A stretch of 64,000 nt of DNA from Paracoccus isoporae (GCF_900101865.1 NZ_FNAH01000002.1:124001-188000); one strand, 5' to 3'; positions 41,578-49,791 are shown, counted from the first letter of the stretch. Numbers and translations are program-made. The notes: generated by a model not told the origin, from the sequence alone.

Positions 41578-41671
41578 GGAAGAGCAACGTCCCCGGTGGG
41601 GTGCCCGGATTTCAAATCCGGAGAAAGGCGCGCGGCGTCTTTGGTGGGTTCGACTCCCGCCTCTTCCGCCA
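41578..41671 (+). tRNA. selC: tRNA-Sec (selenocysteine), anticodon TCA
   Basis: 94-nt tRNA. Acceptor GGAAGAG pairs with CTCTTCC, followed by G and encoded CCA (41669-41671). The long D stem, anticodon stem CCGGA/TCCGG around TTTCAAA (anticodon TCA), a long variable arm (AGAAAGG...GTCTTTG) and the T-arm GGGTTCGACTCCC all match bacterial selC. It reads UGA as selenocysteine with SelB and a SECIS element. No selA, selB or selenoprotein gene is in the window; formate dehydrogenase is the usual client. The gene is also a frequent integration site for islands. Confidence 0.93.
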
Positions 41672-41967
41672 GAAATAACCCTATTTTCGGACCTTTGCCT
41701 GCAGCGCCAGATCGCGGATTTACCTGCATTTGCCGGGCAAAGCTGCCATGAATGTTGATGGGATTGCGCTTTGCCCGCTGACGGTCGCGTCGCGTGACGA
41801 AAGCCAGCGCCTTTGCCTGGTGTCATACGCTAGCAGCGAGCAGCCGGTCTGATGGGGGATTGCACCGTCGGCCCGAGAGAAGAACGACCGCATTGGGGCT
41901 GGTTCCACTGCTGGTGTTGCAGCCAGGTCGTCTTCGTTGCAGCACGCCTGCTCAGGCTTAGCCGCCG
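41672..41967. other. Gene-poor stretch directly downstream of tRNA-Sec
   Basis: 296 bp with less extreme GC than the surroundings and no recognisable gene on either strand. It separates the tRNA from the truncated Rossmann gene. It may be the scar of an integration or deletion event. No repeat of the tRNA 3' end was seen in or beyond it. Confidence 0.45.
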
Positions 41968-42144
41968 TCACATGAAAGATGGCTTGTCGCCCTCGATGAC
42001 GGTCATGCCTGACGTGTCGAGGTCCGACAGCTTCGCGGCTTTGCGCAGGTACAGCGTCGGTCGGATGCGGTCGTTGCCGCCGAGAAAACCGATGACATGG
42101 CGCGCGATGGCACCGCTGGCGCCCAGGATGAGAGCGTTTGTCAT
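41968..42144 (-). pseudogene. Truncated NAD(P)-binding Rossmann-fold protein
   Basis: 58-residue stump starting MTNALILGASGAIARHVIGF, the classic Rossmann dinucleotide loop of atypical SDR/NmrA-like proteins, then LYLRKAAKLSDLDTSGMTVIEGD and an early stop. Full-length relatives are about 200 residues or more. A good AAAGG ribosome site remains. It follows the two hydrolase genes on the same strand, an association also seen in intact hydrolase/SDR/LysR cassettes. The missing C-terminus faces the tRNA-Sec side. Confidence 0.7.
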
Positions 42145-42241
42145 GTGAAACCTTTCAAGGAAATTTGCGGAACGGTCGGGCGGGGCTGGACCCGCCTGAC
42201 CGTGTTATTTTCTGCCGCGGGGGGTGAGGTCGAATGCTGGC

Positions 42242-42865
42242 TTACCCCGCCGCTTTCGCCTGCGCAGCCTCGCCCGCGACGTGCTGCTTCAGGAACGGCA
42301 CCATCCGATCCATCGCCAGACTGACCGGCTCCTGCTTGTCGTAAAGATCGGAATGAGACCAATCCTCCAGCGACACCAGTTGGCGGTCCCTGGATGCTGT
42401 CGCGCGGCCGTATGCCTCCATCCCGTCGCAATAGGCCCCGAAGGCCCCGACCTTCTGGCAGGCCACGGCCTTGATGCGTTTTTCGGTCAGCGCGGCGCTC
42501 AGGATATACCCCCCGCCGCCGCAAATCCCGATGCCACCGATGCGGTCGGCATCGACATATGTCAGCGTCACCGCGTAGTCGATGACATGGCTGACATCCT
42601 CGACCCGCTGCGTCGGATCCTCGACCCAGCGTGGCTGACCGCCGGACTCGCCCTGATAGCTGGCGTCATATGCGATGACGACGAAACCCTGGTCCGCCAG
42701 CCGCTTGCCATAGACCTCGCCCGATGTCTGTTCCTTGCAGCTGCCGAAGGGATGGACGCTGATGATGGTCGGGTATGTCTTCTTCGGGTCGAAATCGGGC
42801 GGAGTCAGGATCAGCGCGGCGATATCCCACGCCATATCGTTGTTGCGAAACGTCATCTGTTCCAT
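42242..42865 (-). CDS. Alpha/beta hydrolase, shortened paralogue lacking the middle third
   Basis: 207-residue alpha/beta hydrolase. The N-terminal part (ISVHPFGSCKEQTSGEVYGK, YDASYQGESGG, GGIGICGGGGYILSAAL with a Cys nucleophile) parallels the 307-residue neighbour, and the tail (SLEDWSHSDLYDKQEPVSLA) parallels that neighbour's final helix and active-site His. Between RIKAVA and this tail about 100 residues of cap and core are absent. The frame is intact, so this is a clean in-frame deletion or a naturally reduced form. Activity is doubtful. Confidence 0.7.
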   Translation of the reverse strand: MEQMTFRNNDMAWDIAALILTPPDFDPKKTYPTIISVHPFGSCKEQTSGEVYGKRLADQGFVVIAYDASYQGESGGQPRWVEDPTQRVEDVSHVIDYAVTLTYVDADRIGGIGICGGGGYILSAALTEKRIKAVACQKVGAFGAYCDGMEAYGRATASRDRQLVSLEDWSHSDLYDKQEPVSLAMDRMVPFLKQHVAGEAAQAKAAG

Positions 42866-42930
42866 CTTGGACCTGACGATCGCTCAGATCTGCGGTGAAG
42901 GCGCGGACATCTCTGCCCGCGCCCGACGGC

Positions 42931-43854
42931 TTACTTGCCGCTCAGGTTCTTTTCGAAGAACGGGGCGAGGACGCCGACGGCCTCGGCGATTTCCTTCTCG
43001 CCGTCATACATATCCATGTGGTTCGCACCCTCGACGACATGGAACTTCTTGTCCTTGCTGGCGGCGCGCTCGAACAGATCGTCGCTCATCCATTTGCTGC
43101 CGGCCTCGCTGCCCGCGATGACCTGCAGCGGCTGGGTCAGGAAGGCTTCGGCCTTGCTGTAGGCGTCGTAGGGGATGATCTGGTCAAGACTGCGCGCGGT
43201 CATGTAGCCGGGCGCGGTCGGGTGTTCGGCGCGGGGCGTGTGGTAATATTCCCAGGCCTGGCGCAGTTCCTCGTTCGGCGCGTCTTCTTCCTTCATCGGG
43301 GCCAGCGGGAACTGGGCCGGATCTCCGCCCCTGGCATCGGCGGTCCGCGCCTCGGCGCCTTTCTCGATCATCGGCGCAGCATCCGCGTCCTCGACGCTGC
43401 CATCCCAGCCATTGCGGAACATCTGGCCGATATTGACGGCGCTGACCGTGCCCACGGCCTTGATGCGCGGATCGTTGATGGCGGCATTGGCGGTATAGCC
43501 CGCGCCAGCGCAGATCCCCATCGCGCCGATGCGGTTGTTATCCACGAAATCCAGCGTCGTCAGGTGGTCCAGCACGGCGCTGACATCCTCGGTGCTGACC
43601 GACGGGTTTTCCGTCTGGCGCGGCATGCCACCGCTTTCACCCTGATAGGAGCGGTCATAGGCGATGGTCACAAAGCCTTCCTCAGCCAGCTTCCTGGCAT
43701 AGGTGCCAGCGGTCTGTTCCTTCACACCGCCGCCCGGATGGCTGACGATCACCGCCGGGTAGGTTTTCGATGTGTCGAAGCCCTCGGGGTAGTTGATGAC
43801 GGCCGACATGTCGATGGTTGGGTTGTTGCTGTTCTTGAAGCTGATCTTGTCCAT
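42931..43854 (-). CDS. Alpha/beta hydrolase (dienelactone-hydrolase-like)
   Basis: 307-residue hydrolase with IVSHPGGGVKEQTAGTYARK, YDRSYQGESGGMPRQTENP, elbow GAMGICAGAGY (Cys in the nucleophile position), a cap region (residues about 150-225) and VVEGANHMDMYD with the active-site His. AAGGAG before the ATG sets the start. It has no signal peptide. Substrate unknown; relatives occur with LysR and SDR genes in stress- or aromatic-responsive cassettes. It diverges from a LysR gene that probably controls it. Confidence 0.85.
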   Translation of the reverse strand: MDKISFKNSNNPTIDMSAVINYPEGFDTSKTYPAVIVSHPGGGVKEQTAGTYARKLAEEGFVTIAYDRSYQGESGGMPRQTENPSVSTEDVSAVLDHLTTLDFVDNNRIGAMGICAGAGYTANAAINDPRIKAVGTVSAVNIGQMFRNGWDGSVEDADAAPMIEKGAEARTADARGGDPAQFPLAPMKEEDAPNEELRQAWEYYHTPRAEHPTAPGYMTARSLDQIIPYDAYSKAEAFLTQPLQVIAGSEAGSKWMSDDLFERAASKDKKFHVVEGANHMDMYDGEKEIAEAVGVLAPFFEKNLSGK

Positions 43855-43874
43855 GACGTTCTCCTTGGAAAACA

Positions 43875-43924
43875 CGACCGACCCGGACGGTCGATCTGGT
43901 GATGCATCGTCAATATGGTGCATC
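43875..43924. promoter_or_regulatory. Two inverted repeats in the hydrolase/LysR divergent region
   Basis: CGACCG-N7-CGGTCG (43875-43893) and GATGCA-N12-TGCATC (43901-43924) are both perfect 6+6 bp inverted repeats in the 125-bp gap. The second has the size and dyad form of a LysR binding site. The first lies in the presumed leader of the hydrolase gene. Confidence 0.5.
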
Positions 43925-43979
43925 CCCGTTTCATGGATTAGACGCTTAAAACTGCATGGCCCTATCATTCAGGTAATAG

Positions 43980-44903
43980 ATGAAACGAGATGAACTGGCC
44001 GATCTGACCGTCTTCGTGGCCGTCGCGCAGGAGCAGAGCTTTACCCGCGCGGCGCTCCGGCTGGGCATGTCGCAATCCGCGCTCAGCCAGATCATGCGGC
44101 GTCTGGAGGAGCGCGTCGGCCTGCGCCTGCTGTCGCGCACGACCCGGAGCGTTGCGCCCACCGCTGCTGGCGAGGACCTGCTGCGCCGGATCGCGCCGAT
44201 GCTGGAGGAGATGGATCACAGCCTGACCGCGCTTGGCCGGTTCCGAGACCGCCCCGCAGGCCGTATCCGCATCACCACGGTCGAACATGCCGCCAAGACC
44301 ATCATCCTGCCCGGCATCCGCGATCTGCTGCACGAAAACCCCGATATCAATATCGAAGTGATGATCGACTACGGCCTGTCGGATATCGTCGCGGACCGCT
44401 TCGACGCAGGCGTCAGGCTGGGCGCGCAGGTGGAGAAGGACATGATCGCCGTGCCGATCTCGCCGGATATTCCCATGGCGATTGTCGGGTCGCCGGCCTA
44501 TCTGAAGGACCGCCCCGCGCCTGCCGGACCCCATGATCTGATCGAGCATCGCTGCATCAACCTGCACCTGCCGAGTTCGGGCACGACTTATGCCTGGCCA
44601 TTGCTTGGCAGCGACAAGCAGGAACTCACCCGCGTCCGCGTCGAGGGGCCGCTCACATTGAATGCGATCGACCTGATCCTTGATGCCGCACGGGACGGCC
44701 ACGGCCTCGCCTATCTGCCGCTCGATGTCGTCCATAGCGACATCGGGGAAAGGCGGTTGGTCAGCGTGATGCAGGGCCGCGTTCCAGATTTGCCGGGCTA
44801 TCACCTGTATTATGCCAACCGCCGCAACGCCTCGCCCGCATTCAGACTGCTGGTCGAGGCGCTGCGCTGGCGTGGCGAGAAAACTTTGAAATCAGCGCGG
44901 TAG
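43980..44903 (+). CDS. LysR-family transcriptional regulator
   Basis: 307-residue LysR protein: HTH FTRAALRLGMSQSALSQIMR within residues 20-40, then effector domain starting GRIRITTVEHAAKTIILPGI. It belongs to the group often annotated as controlling divergent oxidoreductase or hydrolase genes. It diverges from the 307-residue hydrolase across two inverted repeats. Directly after its stop codon the mobile-element fragment begins. Confidence 0.88.
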   Translation: MKRDELADLTVFVAVAQEQSFTRAALRLGMSQSALSQIMRRLEERVGLRLLSRTTRSVAPTAAGEDLLRRIAPMLEEMDHSLTALGRFRDRPAGRIRITTVEHAAKTIILPGIRDLLHENPDINIEVMIDYGLSDIVADRFDAGVRLGAQVEKDMIAVPISPDIPMAIVGSPAYLKDRPAPAGPHDLIEHRCINLHLPSSGTTYAWPLLGSDKQELTRVRVEGPLTLNAIDLILDAARDGHGLAYLPLDVVHSDIGERRLVSVMQGRVPDLPGYHLYYANRRNASPAFRLLVEALRWRGEKTLKSAR

Positions 44904-45034
44904 GGAAAGTCTGAACGCCCTCACTCCCGCAGCCGCTCGGCCGACCGCCTTCGGGCCTGGCCGGAGGGAAATGCCGCGGAGCGCGCCGAAGGCCCAGGTT
45001 CGGGGAAGCCGCAACGCAGCGCCGCCAGGGCAAG

Positions 45035-46303
45035 GTGAACCGCTACATCGAGGGCGACGCCAAGCGCCCGCTCAAGGGCAGCGGCACAAACCCGGCCCCC
45101 GAACAGACCGAATACACGGTCGATGGCGAGAGCTACATCGTCACCGGCCTCGCAGGCAGCCGCCCGAATGGCGGCATGGCGGTCGAGGCGCGGCGCGACA
45201 GCGACGGGGCGCGCGCGATCCTGATCATCTCGGGCCACGGCGAGAACCAGAAAATCGCCGCGCTGACCGAGCCGGAGGACGGCCCGCGCGACAGCCGGTT
45301 CGGAGATGACGCGCCTGTGGTCGCCCAGCTGACGGGCGACGAGCTGGGGCCGCGGGCTGATATCAGGCAGTTGGCGCGGCTTGCGTCCAGCTGGTATCGC
45401 AAGAATTTGGTCCGCGACGGCAAACCCATCACGGTCAAAAATCGTGCGACGGGCTGGGAAATCTCGTTCGATAACGCGGGCACGAAAAAGATCGGCGGCC
45501 GCAAGGGCGAAGACGTATATAGAGCTGTCGTCGCGCTTCCGGCAATTCTGGAGCATGGCAGGCCGATCGCCTCGGAACCCGACAGAAAAGGGCGTGACCA
45601 GATCAAGGCAGTCCATACCTTTGCCGCTACAATCATGCTGGACGGTCGGCGTCTGGCGCTTCTGGCCCATGTCCGCGAGACAACCGACGGTCGGTTCCAT
45701 TACGATCTCGGGGTGGAAGGCAGCGAGGGCCGGTCAAGGACCGCGTTGAAGACCGACTCTCCAAGAGAGCAGGCCATCAGATCGGCATTCAAGGGCGCCC
45801 CCGCCGATCTCAACCTAGCCACTGCTGGCAGCGAAGTCAATTCCAGCGCCATCAGCCCCGCGCAGGCCCGCGCCATCAATGCGGCCGCGAATCAGGCGCT
45901 CGCGAAGGTCGGACTGCTGGGCAAGATCGGCCTGAAGGTCGAGGCCGGACGGCTGACCGGCCCCAACGGGCAGTTCTTCCGCGGCGTCGTGTCGATCCTG
46001 CGCGACCGGGGCAAGGGCTGGCGCCACACGCTCGACCACGAGATCGTCCATGCGCTGCGCGCGCCCGACCGCTGGGGCGCTCCCTACGGGCTGTTCACCA
46101 GGGAGGAATGGCGCGCCCTGCTCCGCGCCGCCCGCGCCGATGACGCGATCTCCGCCCGAGTGCGCCAGCATTACGCCGATGAAAGCGCCGCGGTGCAGGC
46201 CGAGGAAATGGTCGCCGAACTCTACGCCGATTGGGCGCAGGGTCGCCGCGACGTGAAGCCCGGCCCGCTGCGCCGCGCGCTCGACACGATCCGCAGCTTC
46301 TCA
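45035..46303 (+). pseudogene. Fragment of a phage/mobile-element polyvalent protein (LPD3-like plus zincin domain)
   Basis: About 423 residues readable from a GTG at 45035. Residues 118-230 (SWYRKNLVRDGKPITVKNRA, ATGWEISFDNAGTKKI, EPDRKGRDQIKAVHTFAATI) look like an LPD3 large-polyvalent-protein domain. Residues 290-410 contain HEIVH (335-339), a zinc metallopeptidase motif, with downstream EEMVAELYADW. Polyvalent proteins are normally thousands of residues, delivered by phages or conjugative elements. Here the N-terminus is missing against the LysR gene and the frame decays to Arg/Cys/Trp-rich nonsense after about 46303. I regard it as a relic. Confidence 0.65.
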
Positions 46304-46507
46304 TGTCCCATTTCGCCCAGCGTCGGCGCAACGAGATCATGCTGTCGCAGGCGCTGCGCCACGGCTCGACCGATCACCTGGTCCCCCATCCGCGCCAGTT
46401 GGAAGGTGATGCGGAGCTGGGCGTCCCGCCGCTGCGATGGAAAAAGGGCGATACGCTGGGTAATATGGCGGCATTGATCGAGACCAGCACCCGGAGCGTC
46501 ACCCACC

Positions 46508-46750
46508 ATGTTCCCGAAATCGCCCGCGCCCGATACGACGTCGCAACCCGAACCTTCCGAAAGTCTCAAGGCGAACAGATATCTGATGGAATGCTTAAGA
46601 CTTGGTCTCAGCATCCAAGAATGCGAAAGGCAGGCGGAGGGCACCGAACGATTAAAAGAAGCATTCTCCTGCTCACCCTTCTACGCGAAACGCGCGGCCG
46701 AAGACCCGGATTACTGGAACAAGCTCTACGGCAGTCGCGTCAACTGGTAG
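46508..46750 (+). CDS. Small hypothetical protein in the mobile-element remnant
   Basis: 80-residue open frame, MFPKSPAPDTTSQPEPSESL to FYAKRAAEDPDYWNKLYGSR. Composition is protein-like (acidic, Tyr and Trp-bearing, few Arg runs), unlike shadow frames around it, but there is no clear ribosome site. It has no recognised domain. It may be a separate element gene or the tail of a decayed one. In another frame from about 46303 a stretch including LMSHFAQRRRNEIMLSQALR also looks protein-like. Confidence 0.4.
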   Translation: MFPKSPAPDTTSQPEPSESLKANRYLMECLRLGLSIQECERQAEGTERLKEAFSCSPFYAKRAAEDPDYWNKLYGSRVNW

Positions 46751-46806
46751 AGGATGGCGATCTTTCCGCTCGAATTGCCACGCGCCACCATGTGATCGGG
46801 GCAGGC

Positions 46807-47817
46807 TCAGCCGCCGCGCACGATCAGCGTGCCGGGGACGAACACATCCTCGTTCAGCCGCCCCGACAGCACGTCCAGCAGCCGCTCGCACATCGCGGTG
46901 ATCGGCTGGCGGTAGGTGGTCAGGTGATAGGATGGCGCGGCGGCCAGCGGGATGTCGTCGAAGCCTGTCACCGCGATCCCGGCGGCCGCGCCGCCGCGCG
47001 CGCGCAGCGCCTCCTTCGCACCGATGGCGAGGATGTCGTTCTCGCAGACCAGCACATCGGGCAGGGTGCCGGGCAGGGCCGCGTCGAGCACCGCGTTCAC
47101 CGTGTCGATCGCGGAATGGAAGTCATATCCTGCCGCGTGCCGCGTCGGCACCGCGCCGCCGGTCAGCCCGAGCCAGTGGTCGCGGAAACTGTCCACCCGG
47201 TGCAGCTTGGCCGATTGCGTGTCCGGCCCGGCGATGAAGGCGGGGCTGGCATAGCCCCGCGCGAACAGGTGGTCCCCGATCTCGCGCATGGCCAGCCGGT
47301 CGTCGCAGGAAATCGTCAGCGTGTTGGGGTTGTTGCTGTAGCGCGCGAACACCACCAGCTTCTTGACCCGCCGCGCCCCCAGGGCGGTGTCCAGCACCCG
47401 GTCATCGAAGCGGGTGCCGATCATCACCGCCGCATCGACCCGGCGCTGGCTGGCCGCAAGCAGCGCGGCCGAGGCATCCTCGCTCTCCGACATGTTGACC
47501 AGCAGCGTGCCCCAGCCCTGCGACCACAGGATCCGGGTCAGCCGCTCCAGCAGCACCAGCTTGTGGGGGTTGTTGAAATCATTGGTGATGAGCGCCACCA
47601 GATGCGAGCGATCCGAGGCGAGAGAGGCGGCCAGCAGATCGGGCGCATATCCCAGCCGTTCGGCCGCCGCCAGCACCTTCTGCCGGGTCTTGGGAGAGAT
47701 CGCGCCGCGCTTCTTGAAGGCGCGGGCCACCGTCCACCGCGACACGCCCGCCGCCGCGGCCACGTCATCCGCGGTCACGCCGCGGCTCTGATCCGCGTTC
47801 TCAGCGATCCGGTCCAT
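46807..47817 (-). CDS. LacI-family regulator of the inositol operon
   Basis: 336-residue LacI protein: HTH VTADDVAAAAGVSRWTVARA plus hinge helix (KVLAAAERLGYAPDLLAASL), then a periplasmic-binding-like effector domain (LVALITNDFNNPHKLVLLER, ISCDDRLAMREIGDHLFARG, VTGFDDIPLAAAPSY). It diverges from iolG. Two copies of a LacI-type site lie between the genes. Many other bacteria use IolR proteins of DeoR or RpiR type for inositol; here the local candidate is LacI. Inducer probably an inositol or its keto form. Confidence 0.9.
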   Translation of the reverse strand: MDRIAENADQSRGVTADDVAAAAGVSRWTVARAFKKRGAISPKTRQKVLAAAERLGYAPDLLAASLASDRSHLVALITNDFNNPHKLVLLERLTRILWSQGWGTLLVNMSESEDASAALLAASQRRVDAAVMIGTRFDDRVLDTALGARRVKKLVVFARYSNNPNTLTISCDDRLAMREIGDHLFARGYASPAFIAGPDTQSAKLHRVDSFRDHWLGLTGGAVPTRHAAGYDFHSAIDTVNAVLDAALPGTLPDVLVCENDILAIGAKEALRARGGAAAGIAVTGFDDIPLAAAPSYHLTTYRQPITAMCERLLDVLSGRLNEDVFVPGTLIVRGG

Positions 47818-47857
47818 CCTCCGACCCTACAGGCAGAATCCCGCCGCGGGAAGAGAT

Positions 47858-47895
47858 TTGCACACGCGAGCAGATTTTTCTTGCACACGCGAGCA
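47858..47895. promoter_or_regulatory. Tandem LacI-type operators between the regulator and iolG
   Basis: TTGCACACGCGAGCA occurs twice, at 47858-47872 and 47881-47895, 23 bp apart (about two helical turns). Each copy is an imperfect palindrome with TGC/GCA outer arms and a central CG, the LacI-family operator form. They lie 56-93 bp upstream of the iolG start and 41-78 bp from the regulator start, so both directions could be controlled. Confidence 0.7.
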
Positions 47896-47950
47896 TGGAT
47901 GCGCATCTTGCCGCCTAGTCAGCGATTGCTGCGATTCGGGGGGAGGACGC

Positions 47951-48961
47951 ATGATCAAGGTCGCATTGCTGGGGGCCGGGCGGATCGGTCAGGTTCACGC
48001 TAGGTCAATCACTGCGAATCCCGATTGCCTGCTGGTCGCCGTGGCCGATGCCAATGCGCAGGCCGCGCGGGCGCTGGCTGATCCGCTAGGCGTCGCGGTC
48101 CGCAGCGTGGACGAGATCATCGCCGATCGCGACATCGAGGCGGTGCTGATCGCCACCTCCACCGACACGCATTCCGACCTGATCGAACGCGCCACCGGGG
48201 CCGGCAAGGCGGTGCTGTGTGAAAAGCCGGTCGATCTGTCGCTGGACCGGGCGCTGGCGGCGCTGCGCGCGGCCGATGCCACGGCGCAGCCGGTGATGAT
48301 CGGCTTCAACCGCCGTTTCGATCCGCAATTCGCGACGCTGAAATCCGCCTTTGACCGGGGCGAGATCGGCAAGGGCGAATTGCTCTCGATCACCTCATTC
48401 GACCCCGCGCCGCCGCCGGTCAGCTACATCAAGGTCTCGGGCGGGCTGTTCCGCGACATGATGATCCATGATTTCGACATGGCCTGCTGGATCTTCGGCG
48501 GCCCGCCCGCGCGCATCAGCGCCACAGGCAGCGCGCTCGTCGATCCCGAGATCGGGGCGGCGGGCGATGTGGACACGGCGGCCGCCACGCTGCAATGGGA
48601 TGACGGGCGGATCTGCGTCATCAAGAATTCGCGCCGCGCCGGGTATGGCTATGAGCAGCGGATCGAACTTCTGGGGGCGGAGGGGCTGCTCTCGGCCCGG
48701 AACATGCTGGAACACACGGTGGAGAAGATCACCGCGGATGGTGCGCTCTCCGCCAAGCCGGTCTATTTCTTCCTCGAACGCTACATGCGCGCCTATGAGA
48801 TCGAATGGGCGGCCTTTGTCGAGGCGCTGAAATCCCGCGCCCCGATGCCGGTCAGCCTGCGCGACGGGGTGGCCGCACTGGCCTGCGCCGAGGCTGCGAC
48901 CCGTGCTGCGCGATCCGGCGATACGGTGGATCTCACCCCCGAGATGCTGGGGGCCGCATGA
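47951..48961 (+). CDS. iolG: Inositol 2-dehydrogenase
   Basis: 336-residue Gfo/Idh/MocA oxidoreductase that oxidises myo-inositol to 2-keto-myo-inositol with NAD. VALLGAGRIGQVHARSI is the Rossmann loop, VLCEKPVDLSLDRA holds the catalytic lysine, and GGLFRDMMIHDFDMACWI is the IolG-specific block with Asp and His of the active site. A GGGAGGA ribosome site sets the start. It is the first gene of the inositol operon and overlaps the next gene by ATGA. Confidence 0.95.
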   Translation: MIKVALLGAGRIGQVHARSITANPDCLLVAVADANAQAARALADPLGVAVRSVDEIIADRDIEAVLIATSTDTHSDLIERATGAGKAVLCEKPVDLSLDRALAALRAADATAQPVMIGFNRRFDPQFATLKSAFDRGEIGKGELLSITSFDPAPPPVSYIKVSGGLFRDMMIHDFDMACWIFGGPPARISATGSALVDPEIGAAGDVDTAAATLQWDDGRICVIKNSRRAGYGYEQRIELLGAEGLLSARNMLEHTVEKITADGALSAKPVYFFLERYMRAYEIEWAAFVEALKSRAPMPVSLRDGVAALACAEAATRAARSGDTVDLTPEMLGAA

Positions 48962-49785
48962 TCCGGCAGACCGGCTGCTGCACCTGGATCTTCGGCGGCG
49001 AGGATCTCGCCGCCATCGCCGCGCGCGCCCACCGCGCCGGGCTGGACGGGGTGGAACTGCATGGCGATGTGGACGGGATCGACCCTGAACAGGCGGGGCG
49101 CGTCTTTGCGGATCACGGGCTTTCGGTGTTTTCGGTCACGCCCGGCGATGCGGATATCTCGCATCCCGATCCGCCGATCCGCGCGGCGGCGCTGACCTAT
49201 TACGACCGGCTCATCGACTGGGCCGGGCGGCTCGGCCAGCCGGACGGGCTGCCGCGCATCTCCTGTCACGGGCAGGTCGGGCGCATCCGCCCGGTTGCCG
49301 ACCAGCAGGTCGAGGACGCGCATCTGGCGGACAGCACGCGGCATGTCTGCGCGCTTGCGGCGGATGCCGGTCTGCCGGTGGTGTTCGAGATCCTGAACCG
49401 CTACGAATCCCACCAGATCCGCAGCGTGGCAGAGGGGCTGGCGCTGATCGACCGGGTCGGCGCACCCAACCTGTCGCTGCTGCCCGATGCCTATCACATG
49501 AATATCGAAGAGGCCGATCCCGCCGCAGCACTGCGTGCCGGGGGCGCGCGGATCGGGCTCTACCACGCAGCCGATTCCCATCGCGGCGCCATCGGGAACG
49601 GTCACACGGATTTCGCCGCGCAATTCGCCGCGCTGGATGAAATCGGCTATGATGGCCCCATCATCATAGAACCCGCCGCGCCCGGACCCGATCCGTTCAA
49701 CACCGACAAGGGCGCGGGGTATCGCGACCGGCTGGAGCAGATCCTGACCCGGTCCGTGCGCGCCATCAGAACGATGGGGCATTGA
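48958..49785 (+). CDS. TIM-barrel sugar epimerase/isomerase (IolI / D-tagatose 3-epimerase type)
   Basis: 275-residue xylose-isomerase-like TIM barrel. VVFEILNRYESHQIRS supplies a metal glutamate and AYHMNIEEAD a metal histidine/glutamate pair, and IIIEPAAPGPDP the last glutamate, as in D-tagatose/D-psicose 3-epimerases. In inositol operons such proteins act as IolI (isomerising 2-keto-myo-inositol to 1-keto-D-chiro-inositol) or as a keto-sugar epimerase. Which one cannot be settled here. Its start overlaps the iolG stop. Confidence 0.85.
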   Translation: MIRQTGCCTWIFGGEDLAAIAARAHRAGLDGVELHGDVDGIDPEQAGRVFADHGLSVFSVTPGDADISHPDPPIRAAALTYYDRLIDWAGRLGQPDGLPRISCHGQVGRIRPVADQQVEDAHLADSTRHVCALAADAGLPVVFEILNRYESHQIRSVAEGLALIDRVGAPNLSLLPDAYHMNIEEADPAAALRAGGARIGLYHAADSHRGAIGNGHTDFAAQFAALDEIGYDGPIIIEPAAPGPDPFNTDKGAGYRDRLEQILTRSVRAIRTMGH

Positions 49786-49791
49786 AGACAG

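Noticed and set aside
41647..41671. Second copy of the tRNA-Sec 3' end as an attachment site
   Set aside because: Scanning downstream to the inositol locus by eye found no repeat of the T-arm/acceptor sequence; a formal search could still find a diverged one.
41720..41967. Minus-strand open frame after the truncated Rossmann gene
   Set aside because: It does not continue the Rossmann fold in any frame and has no recognised family; left as gene-poor DNA.
47858..47895. Direct repeats considered as a CRISPR start
   Set aside because: Only two 15-bp copies with an 8-bp gap, in a promoter; better read as operators.
46231..48003. 590-codon plus-strand open frame running through the LacI gene
   Set aside because: The LacI gene on the minus strand is unambiguous; only the first part of this frame (about 46303-46560) looks protein-like.
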